From the NCBI RefSeq assembly GCF_014650995.1, contig NZ_BMWA01000002.1, positions 62,001-126,000 on the forward strand: a DNA stretch of 64,000 bases. Reading direction: 5' to 3'. Both the position numbers and the translations under genes were made by a program. This stretch comes from Streptomyces viridiviolaceus (lineage in GTDB: Bacteria; Actinomycetota; Actinomycetes; Streptomycetales; Streptomycetaceae). Of this stretch, positions 52,132 to 60,029 are shown in pieces. How positions within the stretch are numbered: position 1 is the stretch's first letter; the number at the start of each line of letters is the position of its first letter. The notes beneath the pieces are model-generated. The model saw only the letters and a list, made by a program, of their open reading frames with translations, had not been told where the DNA came from and did not search any database.

Positions 52132-52896
52132 ATGGCGTTCACGCGCGCCACCGGGAAGCACCGCCGTCCCAGCCGGATGCAGCGCACCACCGCCCGAGCG
52201 GCGGGCGTCGCGGCCCTCGCCACCACGGGTGTCGTCGGCACTCTCGCGGCTCCGGCGCTCGCCGCCGAGTCCGAGGTCGAGCAGAGCGGGCTCACCCCGG
52301 TCATCACCATCGGCGACTCCATTGCCGACGAGATCGACGCCCAGGCGGCCGCGCAGAAGCAGGCCGCCCAGGACGCCGCCGCCCGTGAGGCGGCCGAGGA
52401 GGCCGCGCGCGAGCGGGCGGCCCAGGCGGCCGAGGAGGCGCGCGAGGCCAAGGAGCGCGCCGCGCGCGAGGCGGAGCGCAAGCGCCTCAACACCTTCGTC
52501 GCGCCGATCACCGCCTCCTATGTCTCCACCGCCTACCAGGCCGGCAGCTCCCTGTGGTCCTCCGGCAGCCACACGGGCATCGACTTCCACGCCGCGAGCG
52601 GCACCTCGGTGCACTCGGTCGGCACCGGAACCGTCGTCGAGGCCGGATGGGGCGGTGCGTACGGGAACCAGGTCGTGATCAAGATGCACGACGGTACGTA
52701 CACCCAGTACGGCCACCTGTCGTCGATCGGTGTCTCGGTGGGCCAGACGGTCACGCCGGGACAGCAGATCGGCCTCTCCGGCGCCACCGGCAACGTCACC
52801 GGACCGCACCTGCACTTCGAGGCCCGCACCAGCCCCGAGTACGGCTCGGACATGGACCCCGTCGCCTACCTCCGCTCCCACGGTGTGAACGTCTGA
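52132..52896 (+). CDS. Secreted M23 peptidoglycan endopeptidase
   Basis: A 254-residue cell-wall hydrolase. A basic N-terminus and hydrophobic GVAALATTGVVGTLAAPALA form a signal peptide ending near residue 44. Residues ~70-120 are an Ala/Glu/Arg-rich coiled coil, and ~125-254 an M23 (LytM) domain: HTGIDFH (zinc His and Asp), QYGHLSS, and GPHLHFEAR (HxH). All zinc ligands are present, so it should be active. Expression is controlled by the c-di-AMP riboswitch directly upstream, linking it to osmotic/cell-wall homeostasis. Confidence 0.95.
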   Translation: MAFTRATGKHRRPSRMQRTTARAAGVAALATTGVVGTLAAPALAAESEVEQSGLTPVITIGDSIADEIDAQAAAQKQAAQDAAAREAAEEAARERAAQAAEEAREAKERAAREAERKRLNTFVAPITASYVSTAYQAGSSLWSSGSHTGIDFHAASGTSVHSVGTGTVVEAGWGGAYGNQVVIKMHDGTYTQYGHLSSIGVSVGQTVTPGQQIGLSGATGNVTGPHLHFEARTSPEYGSDMDPVAYLRSHGVNV

Positions 52897-52915
52897 GAAC
52901 CCACCGCCCGGCATG

Positions 52916-52957
52916 CCGAATGCCCCGGCTCCACGAGCCGGGGCATTCGGCTTTTCC
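52916..52957 (+). terminator. M23 gene terminator
   Basis: A 16-bp perfect stem (52916-52931 with 52935-52950), loop CAC, followed by CTTTT. Confidence 0.92.
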
Positions 52958-53024
52958 GGCCCACCGCTGTCCAAAAAATGTCCATGGATTCCGCCCCGCC
53001 GTCGGAAATTCCCGCCGATTGGCC

Positions 53025-53030
53025 TAGAGT
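53025..53030 (+). promoter_or_regulatory. -10 element TAGAGT of the GntR gene
   Basis: TAGAGT lies 55 bp before ATG 53086. No clear -35. Confidence 0.4.
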
Positions 53031-53085
53031 CACTGAACACGCGTCAATCGTCGACGTTTCACGGGGATTAAGGCGGAGGTCGGTC

Positions 53086-53781
53086 ATGCGCATTCCGGCG
53101 CACTCGGTGTGCACGGCGATCCGGGACGACATCGTCGCCGGCGTCCACGAGCGCGGCAGCCGGCTCACCGAGGAGCTCCTCGCGCGCCGCTACGGCGTCT
53201 CCCGCGTCCCCGTCCGCGAGGCGCTGCGCACTCTGGAGGCGGAGGGCTTCGTGGTGACCCGGCGGCACGCGGGCGCGTGCGTCGCGGAACCCACCGAACA
53301 GGAGGCCGCCGATCTGCTGGAGATGCGCGCGCTCCTGGAGCCGCTCGGCGCCGCACGGGCCGCTCGGCGCCGCACCGAGGCCCACCTGAAGGTGCTGCGC
53401 GGGCTGGTCAGGCTGGGGCAGGAGCGGGCCAGGCAGGGCAACAGCGAGGACCTGCGCTCACTGGGCGGCTGGTTCCACGAGACGCTCGCCCAGGCCGCCG
53501 CGAGCCCCTCCCTGACGTCGACGCTGACCCAGTTGCGGCACAAGATCGTCTGGATGTACGCGGTGGACGCGCCGGCCGTCCCCGTGGAGTACTGGGCGGA
53601 GCACGGCGCGATCGTCGACGCGGTGGCGCGCGGCGACAGTGAGCGCGCGCGGGCGCTCACGGCGGTGCACACCGAGCGCGCGAGCTCCGGGCACCGGCTC
53701 CGGTTCGGCTCCGGCGGTGACCGGCCGGAGCGTGTGAGGAATTCGCAACGTCCCGTAAACATGACGAGCCTGCGGCATTAA
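53086..53781 (+). CDS. GntR-family (FadR/FCD) regulator
   Basis: A 231-residue regulator. The winged helix is at residues ~6-70 (VCTAIRDDIVAGVHERGSRLTEELLARRYGVSRVPVREALRTLEAE) and the FCD effector domain after it (LLEMRALLEPLGAARAA, LGGWFHETLAQAAASPSL, EYWAEHGAIVDAVARGD). ATG 53086 has GGAGG six bases away. The gene is next to ptsH, convergent with it; no target or ligand can be named. It is not DasR, which belongs to the HutC subgroup. Confidence 0.9.
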   Translation: MRIPAHSVCTAIRDDIVAGVHERGSRLTEELLARRYGVSRVPVREALRTLEAEGFVVTRRHAGACVAEPTEQEAADLLEMRALLEPLGAARAARRRTEAHLKVLRGLVRLGQERARQGNSEDLRSLGGWFHETLAQAAASPSLTSTLTQLRHKIVWMYAVDAPAVPVEYWAEHGAIVDAVARGDSERARALTAVHTERASSGHRLRFGSGGDRPERVRNSQRPVNMTSLRH

Positions 53782-53870
53782 CACGGGCACCGTATACAAA
53801 GAAGAAGGAATTCGAGGGGGCTGTTCCTGCTGCCCGTAAAAGCAATTCCTGCCGCCCCCGGAAGGAAAAG

Positions 53871-53906
53871 CGAAGGGCCCGCCCGGCAATTCGAGCGAGC
53901 CCTTCG
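53871..53906. terminator. Terminator between GntR gene and ptsH
   Basis: CGAAGGGC (53871-53878) pairs with GCCCTTCG (53899-53906). It lies just past the ptsH stop codon on the minus strand. Confidence 0.65.
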
Positions 53907-53925
53907 GTGTTCCGGGGCGGGTGCC

Positions 53926-54207
53926 TCAGACGGTCTCGGGAAGCTCCTCGAGCCCCTCGGAGACGAGCTTCGCCAGCCGCTCCAGGGCGGCGTCCGCGCC
54001 CTCGGCGTCGGAGGCGAGGACGATCTCCTCGCCGCCCTGGGCGCCCAGGCCCAGGACGGCCAGCATGGAGGCCGCGTTGACGGGGGCGCCGTCGGCCTTG
54101 GCGATCGTCACCGGGACGCCTGTGGCCGTGGCGGCTCGGACGAAGATGGAGGCGGGGCGGGCGTGGAGACCCTCGGCCCAGCCGACGTTGACGCGGCGCT
54201 CAGCCAT
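53926..54207 (-). CDS. ptsH: Phosphocarrier protein HPr
   Basis: A 93-residue HPr of the phosphoenolpyruvate:sugar phosphotransferase system. The phospho-accepting histidine is in GLHARPAS (residue ~15) and the region corresponding to the Ser46 site reads NAASMLAVLGLG. In Streptomyces it feeds phosphate to the N-acetylglucosamine and fructose transporters. ATG 54207 has GAAGGG upstream. A DasR operator lies 26-41 bp upstream, consistent with N-acetylglucosamine control. Divergent from the Pat-type gene. Confidence 0.96.
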   Translation of the reverse strand: MAERRVNVGWAEGLHARPASIFVRAATATGVPVTIAKADGAPVNAASMLAVLGLGAQGGEEIVLASDAEGADAALERLAKLVSEGLEELPETV

Positions 54208-54232
54208 GTGATGCTGCCCTTCAGGTGTTCAG

Positions 54233-54248
54233 GGTTGTCTAGACCAGT
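54233..54248 (-). promoter_or_regulatory. DasR response element (dre) upstream of ptsH
   Basis: Minus strand ACTGGTCTAGACAACC matches the dre consensus ACTGGTCTAGACCACT at 14 of 16 positions. ptsH is a known DasR target in Streptomyces. Confidence 0.88.
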
Positions 54249-54368
54249 TTCCCACATCGTGAAGCATGCCGGACGGCAGTGCGCCGCCCGGGTGGTGGTC
54301 GGACCGCGGCCTCGGCCCGACCTGACGTCCTCCACAGACTGCCCCGCGACGTTGTCGTACGCGAGCCG

Positions 54369-54374
54369 TACTCT
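54369..54374 (+). promoter_or_regulatory. -10 element TACTCT, leaderless start
   Basis: TACTCT ends seven bases before ATG 54382. Confidence 0.5.
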
Positions 54375-54381
54375 GGGGCCC

Positions 54382-57189
54382 ATGCAGACCTCGTCGGACC
54401 GGCACGAGTACCCCGCCCACTGGGAAGCCGACGTGGTGCTGCGCGACGGCGGCACCGCGCGCGTCCGCCCCATCACCGTTGATGACGCCGAGCGCCTGGT
54501 CAGCTTCTACGAGCAGGTCTCCGACGAGTCGAAGTACTACCGCTTCTTCGCGCCGTACCCTCGCCTGTCCGCCAAGGACGTCCACCGCTTCACGCACCAC
54601 GACTTCGTGGACCGGGTGGGACTCGCGGCCACGGTGGGCGGCGAGTTCATCGCCACCGTACGCTACGACCGGATCGGCGCCGGCGGAACACCCGCGTCGG
54701 CACCGGCCGACGAGGCCGAGGTCGCCTTCCTCGTCCAGGACGCCCACCAGGGCCGGGGCGTGGCCTCCGCGCTCCTCGAACACATCGCCGCCGTCGCACG
54801 CGAGCGCGGCATCCGCCGCTTCGCCGCCGAGGTGCTGCCCGCCAACACCAAGATGATCAAGGTGTTCACGGACGCCGGGTACACCCAGAAACGCAGCTTC
54901 GAGGACGGCGTCGTCCGCCTGGAGTTCGACCTCGAACCCACCGACCGCTCGCTCGCCGTCCAGTACGCCCGCGAACAGCGCGCCGAGGCGCGGTCCGTGC
55001 AGCGGCTGCTGCTGCCAGGCTCCGTCGCCGTGATCGGCACCGGCCGCGCACCCGGCGGCGTGGGCCGCAGCATCCTCGGCAACATCCGCGACGCGGGCTA
55101 CACCGGCCGGCTGTACGCCGTGAACAAGGCGTTCCCCGAGGGCGTCGAGGAACTCGACGGCGTGCCCGCCCGCCGCTCGGTGCGCGACATCGACGGCCCC
55201 GTCGACCTCGCCGTCGTCACCGTGCCCGCCGAGCACGTCCCCGAGGTCGTCACCGAGTGCGGCGAGCACGGCGTGCAGGGGCTCGTCGTGATCTCCGCCG
55301 GGTACGCGGAGAGCGGTCCCGAAGGACGGACACGCCAGCGCGCCCTCGTACGGCACGCGCGCACGTACGGCATGCGGATCATCGGTCCCAACGCCTTCGG
55401 GATCATCAACACATCCCCGGACGTCCGGCTCAACGCCTCCCTCGCCCCCGAGATGCCGCGCCCGGGCAGGATCGGCCTGTTCGCCCAGTCCGGCGCCATA
55501 GGCATCGCCCTGCTGTCCCGGCTGCACCGGCGCGGGGGCGGCGTCACGGGCGTCACCGGTGTGTCGACCTTCGTCTCCTCCGGCAACCGCGCCGACGTCT
55601 CCGGCAACGACGTCCTGCAGTACTGGTACGACGACCCGGACACCGACGTCGCCCTGATGTACCTGGAGTCCATCGGCAACCCGCGCAAGTTCACCCGCCT
55701 GGCCCGGCGCACCGCGGCCGCCAAGCCGCTGGTCGTGGTGCAGGGGGCACGCCACGGCGGTGCGGCACCGCCCGGCCACGCCGTGCGCGCCACCCGGCTC
55801 CCGCACGCGACGGTCTCCGCGCTGCTGCGCCAGGCCGGGGTGATCCGGGTCGACACGATCACCGAACTGGTCGACGCGGGGCTGCTGCTGGCGCGCCAGC
55901 CCCTGCCCGCGGGACCAAGGGTGGCGATCCTCGGCAACTCGGAGTCGCTGGGACTGCTCACCTACGACGCCTGCCTGGCCGAGGGGCTGCGCCCGCACCC
56001 ACCGCTGGACCTGACGACGGCCGCCTCGGCGGAGGACTTCCACGCGGGGCTGGCCCGTGCGCTGGCCGACGACACGTGCGACGCCGTGGTGGTGACCGCG
56101 ATCCCGGCGGTGGGGGAGGGATCGGCCGGGGACGCCGCGCTGGCCGAGGCGCTCCGGTCGGCGGCGGCCACGGTGCCCGGCAAGCCGGTCCTCGTGGTGC
56201 ACGTGGAGCTGGGCGGGCTCGCGGAGGCCCTGTCCGCCGCGGCGAGCACCGCACCCCAGGCCGTCGAAGGGGGCCGGCCCGTCCCCTCGGCGGAGCGGCC
56301 CCCCGCCGTCGAGGCCCCGGAGGGAGCCCACCTCATCCCGGCCTACCCGGCCGCCGAGCGCGCCGTCCGCGCCCTCGCCCAGGCCGTCGCGTACGCCCAG
56401 TGGCGCCGTGACGCCGCCGACCCCGGCAAGGTGCCGGAGTACGAGGACATCGACGAGAAGGGCGCCGCACGGCTGATCGGCGGCCTCCTCGCCCGCGGGC
56501 AGGGGCTCACGCTCGGCACGGAGGACACCTGCGAGCTGCTCGGCAGGTACGGCATCCACGTCCACCGGGCCCTGCCCGCCCCCACCCCCGACGACGCCGT
56601 GGCCGCCGCCCGCGCACTCGGCTACCCCGTCGCCCTCAAGGCCACCGCCCCGCACCTGCGGCACCGCGCCGACCTGGGCGGCGTCCGCCTGGACCTCGCG
56701 GACGAGGAGCAACTGCGCCGGGCCTACGCCGAGTTGACCGAGCTGTTCGGCAAGCCGGACGAGCTGCGCCCGGTGGTGCAGGGCATGGCACCCCGCGGGG
56801 TCGACACGGTCGTACGCGCCGTCATCGACCCGGCCGTCGGGGCGGTCCTGTCCTTCGGGCTCGCCGGGCCCGCCATGCAGCTGCTCGGTGACACGGCCCA
56901 CCGGCTGATCCCGGTCACCGACCGGGAGGCGACCTCGCTGATCCGTTCGATCCGCACCGCGCCCCTCCTGTACGGCTGGCGAGGCTCGGACCCGGTCGAC
57001 ACCTCCGCCCTGGAGGAGCTGCTGCTGCGCGTGTCCCGGCTGGTCGACGACCACCCGGAGGTGGTCGCGGTCACTCTGGAACCGGTCGTCGTCGCCACCC
57101 GCGGCCTGAGCGTGCTCGGCGCCTCCGTCCGCCTCGCACCGCCTCCCGCCAGGGACGACCTGGGGCCGCGGACACTTCCGGCGTACTGA
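54382..57189 (+). CDS. Pat-type protein: GNAT acetyltransferase fused to ADP-forming acyl-CoA synthetase-like domains
   Basis: A 935-residue fusion. Residues ~15-190 are a GNAT domain (RVRPITVDDAERLVSFYEQV, VAFLVQDAHQGRGVASALLEHI acetyl-CoA loop). Then a CoA-binding Rossmann domain (SVAVIGTGRAPGGVGRSILGN), two succinyl-CoA-synthetase-like flavodoxin domains (IGLFAQSGAIGIALLSRL, VAILGNSESLGLL) and a C-terminal ATP-grasp (GYPVALKATAPHLRHRADLGGV, QGMAPRGVDTVV). Such proteins acetylate lysines of acyl-CoA synthetases and other enzymes. The GNAT is N-terminal here, the reverse of enteric Pat. ATG 54382 gives a leaderless transcript. Divergent from ptsH. Confidence 0.92.
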   Translation: MQTSSDRHEYPAHWEADVVLRDGGTARVRPITVDDAERLVSFYEQVSDESKYYRFFAPYPRLSAKDVHRFTHHDFVDRVGLAATVGGEFIATVRYDRIGAGGTPASAPADEAEVAFLVQDAHQGRGVASALLEHIAAVARERGIRRFAAEVLPANTKMIKVFTDAGYTQKRSFEDGVVRLEFDLEPTDRSLAVQYAREQRAEARSVQRLLLPGSVAVIGTGRAPGGVGRSILGNIRDAGYTGRLYAVNKAFPEGVEELDGVPARRSVRDIDGPVDLAVVTVPAEHVPEVVTECGEHGVQGLVVISAGYAESGPEGRTRQRALVRHARTYGMRIIGPNAFGIINTSPDVRLNASLAPEMPRPGRIGLFAQSGAIGIALLSRLHRRGGGVTGVTGVSTFVSSGNRADVSGNDVLQYWYDDPDTDVALMYLESIGNPRKFTRLARRTAAAKPLVVVQGARHGGAAPPGHAVRATRLPHATVSALLRQAGVIRVDTITELVDAGLLLARQPLPAGPRVAILGNSESLGLLTYDACLAEGLRPHPPLDLTTAASAEDFHAGLARALADDTCDAVVVTAIPAVGEGSAGDAALAEALRSAAATVPGKPVLVVHVELGGLAEALSAAASTAPQAVEGGRPVPSAERPPAVEAPEGAHLIPAYPAAERAVRALAQAVAYAQWRRDAADPGKVPEYEDIDEKGAARLIGGLLARGQGLTLGTEDTCELLGRYGIHVHRALPAPTPDDAVAAARALGYPVALKATAPHLRHRADLGGVRLDLADEEQLRRAYAELTELFGKPDELRPVVQGMAPRGVDTVVRAVIDPAVGAVLSFGLAGPAMQLLGDTAHRLIPVTDREATSLIRSIRTAPLLYGWRGSDPVDTSALEELLLRVSRLVDDHPEVVAVTLEPVVVATRGLSVLGASVRLAPPPARDDLGPRTLPAY

Positions 57190-57247
57190 CGCCGCAGGGA
57201 GGCGCACGGTCCCGCCACGAGCGTGTCCCGCAGTCAGTGGGCCCCCG

Positions 57248-57253
57248 TAGGAT
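57248..57253 (+). promoter_or_regulatory. -10 element TAGGAT, leaderless start
   Basis: TAGGAT ends seven bases before ATG 57261. Confidence 0.5.
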
Positions 57254-57260
57254 GGACGGC

Positions 57261-57848
57261 ATGGCCAAGACCAGTACGACGACCCAGGGGCTGCGTGCGG
57301 CGATCGAGCGCAGCGGCTACTACCCGGCCCTCGTGGCCGAGGCGGTGGAGACCGCCGTGGGCGGCGAGCCCATCCGGTCGTACCTGGTCCACCAGGAGAC
57401 CACGTTCGACCAGAACGAAGTGCGGCGGCACGTGACCGTGCTGGTCCTGACCGGCAACCGCTTCATCGTCAGCCACACCGACGAGCAGGCCGCCGACGAC
57501 ACCTCCCCGACGCCGTACGCCACGACCTCCACGGAGTCGGTGAAGCTCGGCCGGATCTCGTCCATCGTCGTCAGCCGCGTGGTCGCCAACCCGGAGCAGT
57601 ACGCACCGGGTACCCTGCCCCGCGAGATCGTGCTGACCATCGGCTGGGGCGCCGTCTCCCGCATCGACCTGGAGCCGGCCGCCTGCGGCGACCCCAACTG
57701 CGAGGCCGATCACGGCTACACCGGCAGCTCGACGGCCGACGACCTGAGCCTGAGGGTCAGCGAGGCGGGGGACGGTCCGGAGACGGTGCGCCAGGCGCTC
57801 GTCTTCGCACAGGCCCTCTCCGAGGCGACCGCGGACTCCGCCCGCTGA
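57261..57848 (+). CDS. DUF5998 family protein
   Basis: A 195-residue actinobacterial protein: AKTSTTTQGLRAAIERSGYY, VGGEPIRSYLVHQETTFDQNEVRRHVTVLVLT, SRIDLEPAACGDPNCEADHGYTG. Cysteines in ACGDPNCEADH (about residues 146-153) may bind metal. Function is unknown. The stop codon shares its A with the ATG of the next gene (TGATG), so it is translationally coupled to the phosphodiesterase, and probably works with it. ATG 57261 chosen for the -10 element TAGGAT; earlier ATG 57252 overlaps that element. Confidence 0.8.
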   Translation: MAKTSTTTQGLRAAIERSGYYPALVAEAVETAVGGEPIRSYLVHQETTFDQNEVRRHVTVLVLTGNRFIVSHTDEQAADDTSPTPYATTSTESVKLGRISSIVVSRVVANPEQYAPGTLPREIVLTIGWGAVSRIDLEPAACGDPNCEADHGYTGSSTADDLSLRVSEAGDGPETVRQALVFAQALSEATADSAR

Positions 57849-59041
57849 TGGCACAGCCCACGACCTGGGACACCCACCCGGAACCGCTCCCCGTCGACTC
57901 CGCACCCGTGCCCGAGTACGGCACCGGCTCGCTCGCCGACCTGCTGCCCACGCTGGCCGCGGGGCTCGGCGTCCCCGGCATGACCGCCGGCATCACCGAG
58001 CTGACCCCCGCCGACCGGAACTGCGTCTTCCTGATCGACGGCCTCGGCTGGGAACAGCTGCGGGCGCACCCGGAGGACGCCCCCTTCATGGCCTCGCTGC
58101 TGGGCACCTCGCGCGGCGGCACCGGGCGTCCGATCACCGCCGGCTACCCGGCGACCACGGCGACCTCCCTCGCCTCCGTCGGCACCGGCCTGCCGCCGGG
58201 CGCCCACGGCCTGCCCGGCTACACCGTGCGCGATCCGGCCACCGGCGAGCTGATGAACCAGCTGCGCTGGCAGCCGTGGACCGCGCCGGCCGTCTGGCAG
58301 CCGTACCCCACCGTCTTCCAGCTCGCCCACGAGGCGGGTGTGCACTCCGCCCAGGTCTCGTCCCCGGCCTTCGCGAACACCCCGCTGACCAAGGTCGCGC
58401 TCAGCGGCGGCACGTTCCAGGGACGGCTGTCCGGCGAGGACCGCATGGACCTCGCGGCCGAGCAGCTCGCCGGCGCCGACCGGGCCCTCGTCTACACGTA
58501 CTACGCGGAGGTCGACGGCGCCGGGCACCGCTTCGGCGTCGACTCCGACACCTGGCGCGGCCAGCTCGCCCACGTCGACCGGCTCGTCCAGCGCCTCGCC
58601 GAGCAGCTGCCCCCGCGCAGCGCCCTGTACGTCACCGCCGACCACGGCATGATCGACGTGCCCTTCGGCGAGGAGCACCGCATCGACTTCGACGAGGACT
58701 GGGAGCTGCGCGCCGGCGTCGCCCTCCTCGGCGGCGAGGGCCGTGCCCGGCACGTCTACGCGCTGCCCGGTGCTCAGAACGACGTACTGACCTGCTGGCG
58801 CGAGGTGCTCGGCGAGCAGTTCTGGGTGGCCTCGCGGGACGAGGCGATCGAGGCGGGCTGGTTCGGCCCGCACATCGACGCCCGGGTGTACGACCGCATC
58901 GGCGACGTGGTCGCCGCCGCGCGCGACGACGTGCTGCTCATCGCCTCCGAGCGGGAGCCGAAGGAGTCGGCGATGGTCGGCAACCACGGCTCGATGACCC
59001 CTGCCGAGCAGCTCGTCCCCCTGCTCGAAGTACGCTCCTGA
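57848..59041 (+). CDS. Alkaline phosphatase/nucleotide pyrophosphatase family protein
   Basis: A 397-residue cytosolic member of the type I phosphodiesterase/nucleotide pyrophosphatase group of the alkaline phosphatase superfamily. Metal ligands: CVFLIDGLGWEQL (Asp ~60), the nucleophile region GYPATTATSLASVGTGLPPGAHGLPG (Thr ~100), YYAEVDGAGHRFG (Asp and His ~220), VTADHGMIDVP (Asp-His ~263), and NHGSMTPAE (His ~383). All are present, so it is likely active; the substrate is unknown. Coupled to DUF5998. Confidence 0.9.
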   Translation: MAQPTTWDTHPEPLPVDSAPVPEYGTGSLADLLPTLAAGLGVPGMTAGITELTPADRNCVFLIDGLGWEQLRAHPEDAPFMASLLGTSRGGTGRPITAGYPATTATSLASVGTGLPPGAHGLPGYTVRDPATGELMNQLRWQPWTAPAVWQPYPTVFQLAHEAGVHSAQVSSPAFANTPLTKVALSGGTFQGRLSGEDRMDLAAEQLAGADRALVYTYYAEVDGAGHRFGVDSDTWRGQLAHVDRLVQRLAEQLPPRSALYVTADHGMIDVPFGEEHRIDFDEDWELRAGVALLGGEGRARHVYALPGAQNDVLTCWREVLGEQFWVASRDEAIEAGWFGPHIDARVYDRIGDVVAAARDDVLLIASEREPKESAMVGNHGSMTPAEQLVPLLEVRS

Positions 59042-59100
59042 CGCCCGCCCTGCCGACGCCCCACCGCCGACCCTCTTCGCCGAAAGGTGCTCAACTCGCC

Positions 59101-59751
59101 ATGCCTGAGCTGGTGTTCTTCTCCGGAACCATGGACTGCGGGAAGTCGACACTGGCTCTCCAGATCGAGCACAACCGCTCGGCACGCGGACTGGCCGGCA
59201 TCATCTTCACGCGCGACGACCGCGCGGGCGAGGGGAAGCTCTCCTCCCGGCTCGGCCTGGTCACCGACGCGGTGGAGGTCGAGGACGGGCAGGACCTGTA
59301 CGCCCATGTCGTCGACCACCTCTCGCAGGGCGGCCGCGCGGACTACGTGATCGCGGACGAGGCCCAGTTCCTGGCGCCGGACCAGATAGACCAGCTCGCA
59401 CGCGTGGTCGACGACCTCCACATCGACGTGTACGCCTTCGGCATCACCACCGACTTCCGCTCCAAGCTGTTCCCCGGCTCGCAGCGGCTGGTGGAACTCG
59501 CCGACCGCGTCGAGGTGCTCCAGGTCGAGGCCCTGTGCTGGTGCGGCGCCCGCGCCACGCACAACGCCCGGACGGCCGGCGGCGTCATGGTCGTCGAGGG
59601 CGCCCAGGTGGTCGTCGGCGATGTCACCGGCTCCGCGGACGAGGTCGGCTACGAGGTCCTGTGCCGGCGCCACCACCGTCGGCGTATGACGGCCGCGACG
59701 GCCCGCGCGGCGGCGCTGTCGCCCGACGTGCTGCCCGTCTCCTCCGCCTGA
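59101..59751 (+). CDS. Thymidine kinase
   Basis: A 216-residue type II thymidine kinase that phosphorylates thymidine (dTMP salvage). FFSGTMDCGKSTLAL (Walker A, residues ~5-19), IADEAQFL (Walker B, ~83), FGITTDFR, and four zinc-ligand candidates CWCGA and CRRHH. It is slightly longer than usual at the C-terminus. ATG 59101 has GAAAGG upstream. It is 59 bp after the phosphodiesterase gene in the same direction and just before the atypical tRNA-like gene. Confidence 0.94.
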   Translation: MPELVFFSGTMDCGKSTLALQIEHNRSARGLAGIIFTRDDRAGEGKLSSRLGLVTDAVEVEDGQDLYAHVVDHLSQGGRADYVIADEAQFLAPDQIDQLARVVDDLHIDVYAFGITTDFRSKLFPGSQRLVELADRVEVLQVEALCWCGARATHNARTAGGVMVVEGAQVVVGDVTGSADEVGYEVLCRRHHRRRMTAATARAAALSPDVLPVSSA

Positions 59752-59809
59752 CGCACCCGTGGCGGCCTGTGCGCAGGCGACACCCGGAAGGCTTGATTCA
59801 AACAAACGA

Positions 59810-59837
59810 TCGACATCGCGGCGAGTCCCGCTATGAT
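59810..59837 (+). promoter_or_regulatory. Promoter of the tRNA-like gene
   Basis: TCGACA (59810-59815) and TATGAT (59832-59837), 16 bp apart; predicted start about four bases before the acceptor stem. Confidence 0.6.
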
Positions 59838-59847
59838 CTTCCACGGC

Positions 59848-59920
59848 AAGGCTGTAGCGCAGAGGTCGTCGCGCCCTAGCATCAAGCTGGAGGACGTCGG
59901 TTCGAATCCGACCAGCCTTG
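59848..59920 (+). tRNA. Atypical tRNA-like gene with a short anticodon arm
   Basis: The cloverleaf is largely perfect: acceptor AAGGCTG (59848-59854) with CAGCCTT (59913-59919), D stem GCGC/GCGC with a 10-base loop, T arm GTCGG-TTCGAAT-CCGAC, discriminator G, no encoded CCA. Between D and T stems there are only 21 bases, two fewer than the shortest usual design. The best fold is CTAGC-ATCAA-GCTGG, a five-base anticodon loop. A 7-base alternative gives CATCAAG, anticodon UCA without U33 and a mismatched stem. The acceptor pairing extends four more bp (CGGC/GCCG). Own promoter present. It may be a non-decoding tRNA or a pseudogene. Confidence 0.7.
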
Positions 59921-60029
59921 CCGCCCTTGTCGTGGAGGAACGTCGATAGGCGTCGGTCCGTCCTGGGCGGGCGGAGGGCGGTGCCGCCCTCGGCGAGCCG
60001 GGCACCGGCGATGGACCGGTGGAGTGGTG
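59921..60029. other. Gap between tRNA-like gene and LRR operon
   Basis: 109 bp with no clear terminator. The LRR operon may be read from the tRNA promoter or from an unseen one. Confidence 0.35.

Noticed and set aside
54229..57207. 992-codon open frame antisense to the Pat-type gene
   Set aside because: Shadow frame with no motifs; the + strand GNAT and ATP-grasp domains explain the region.
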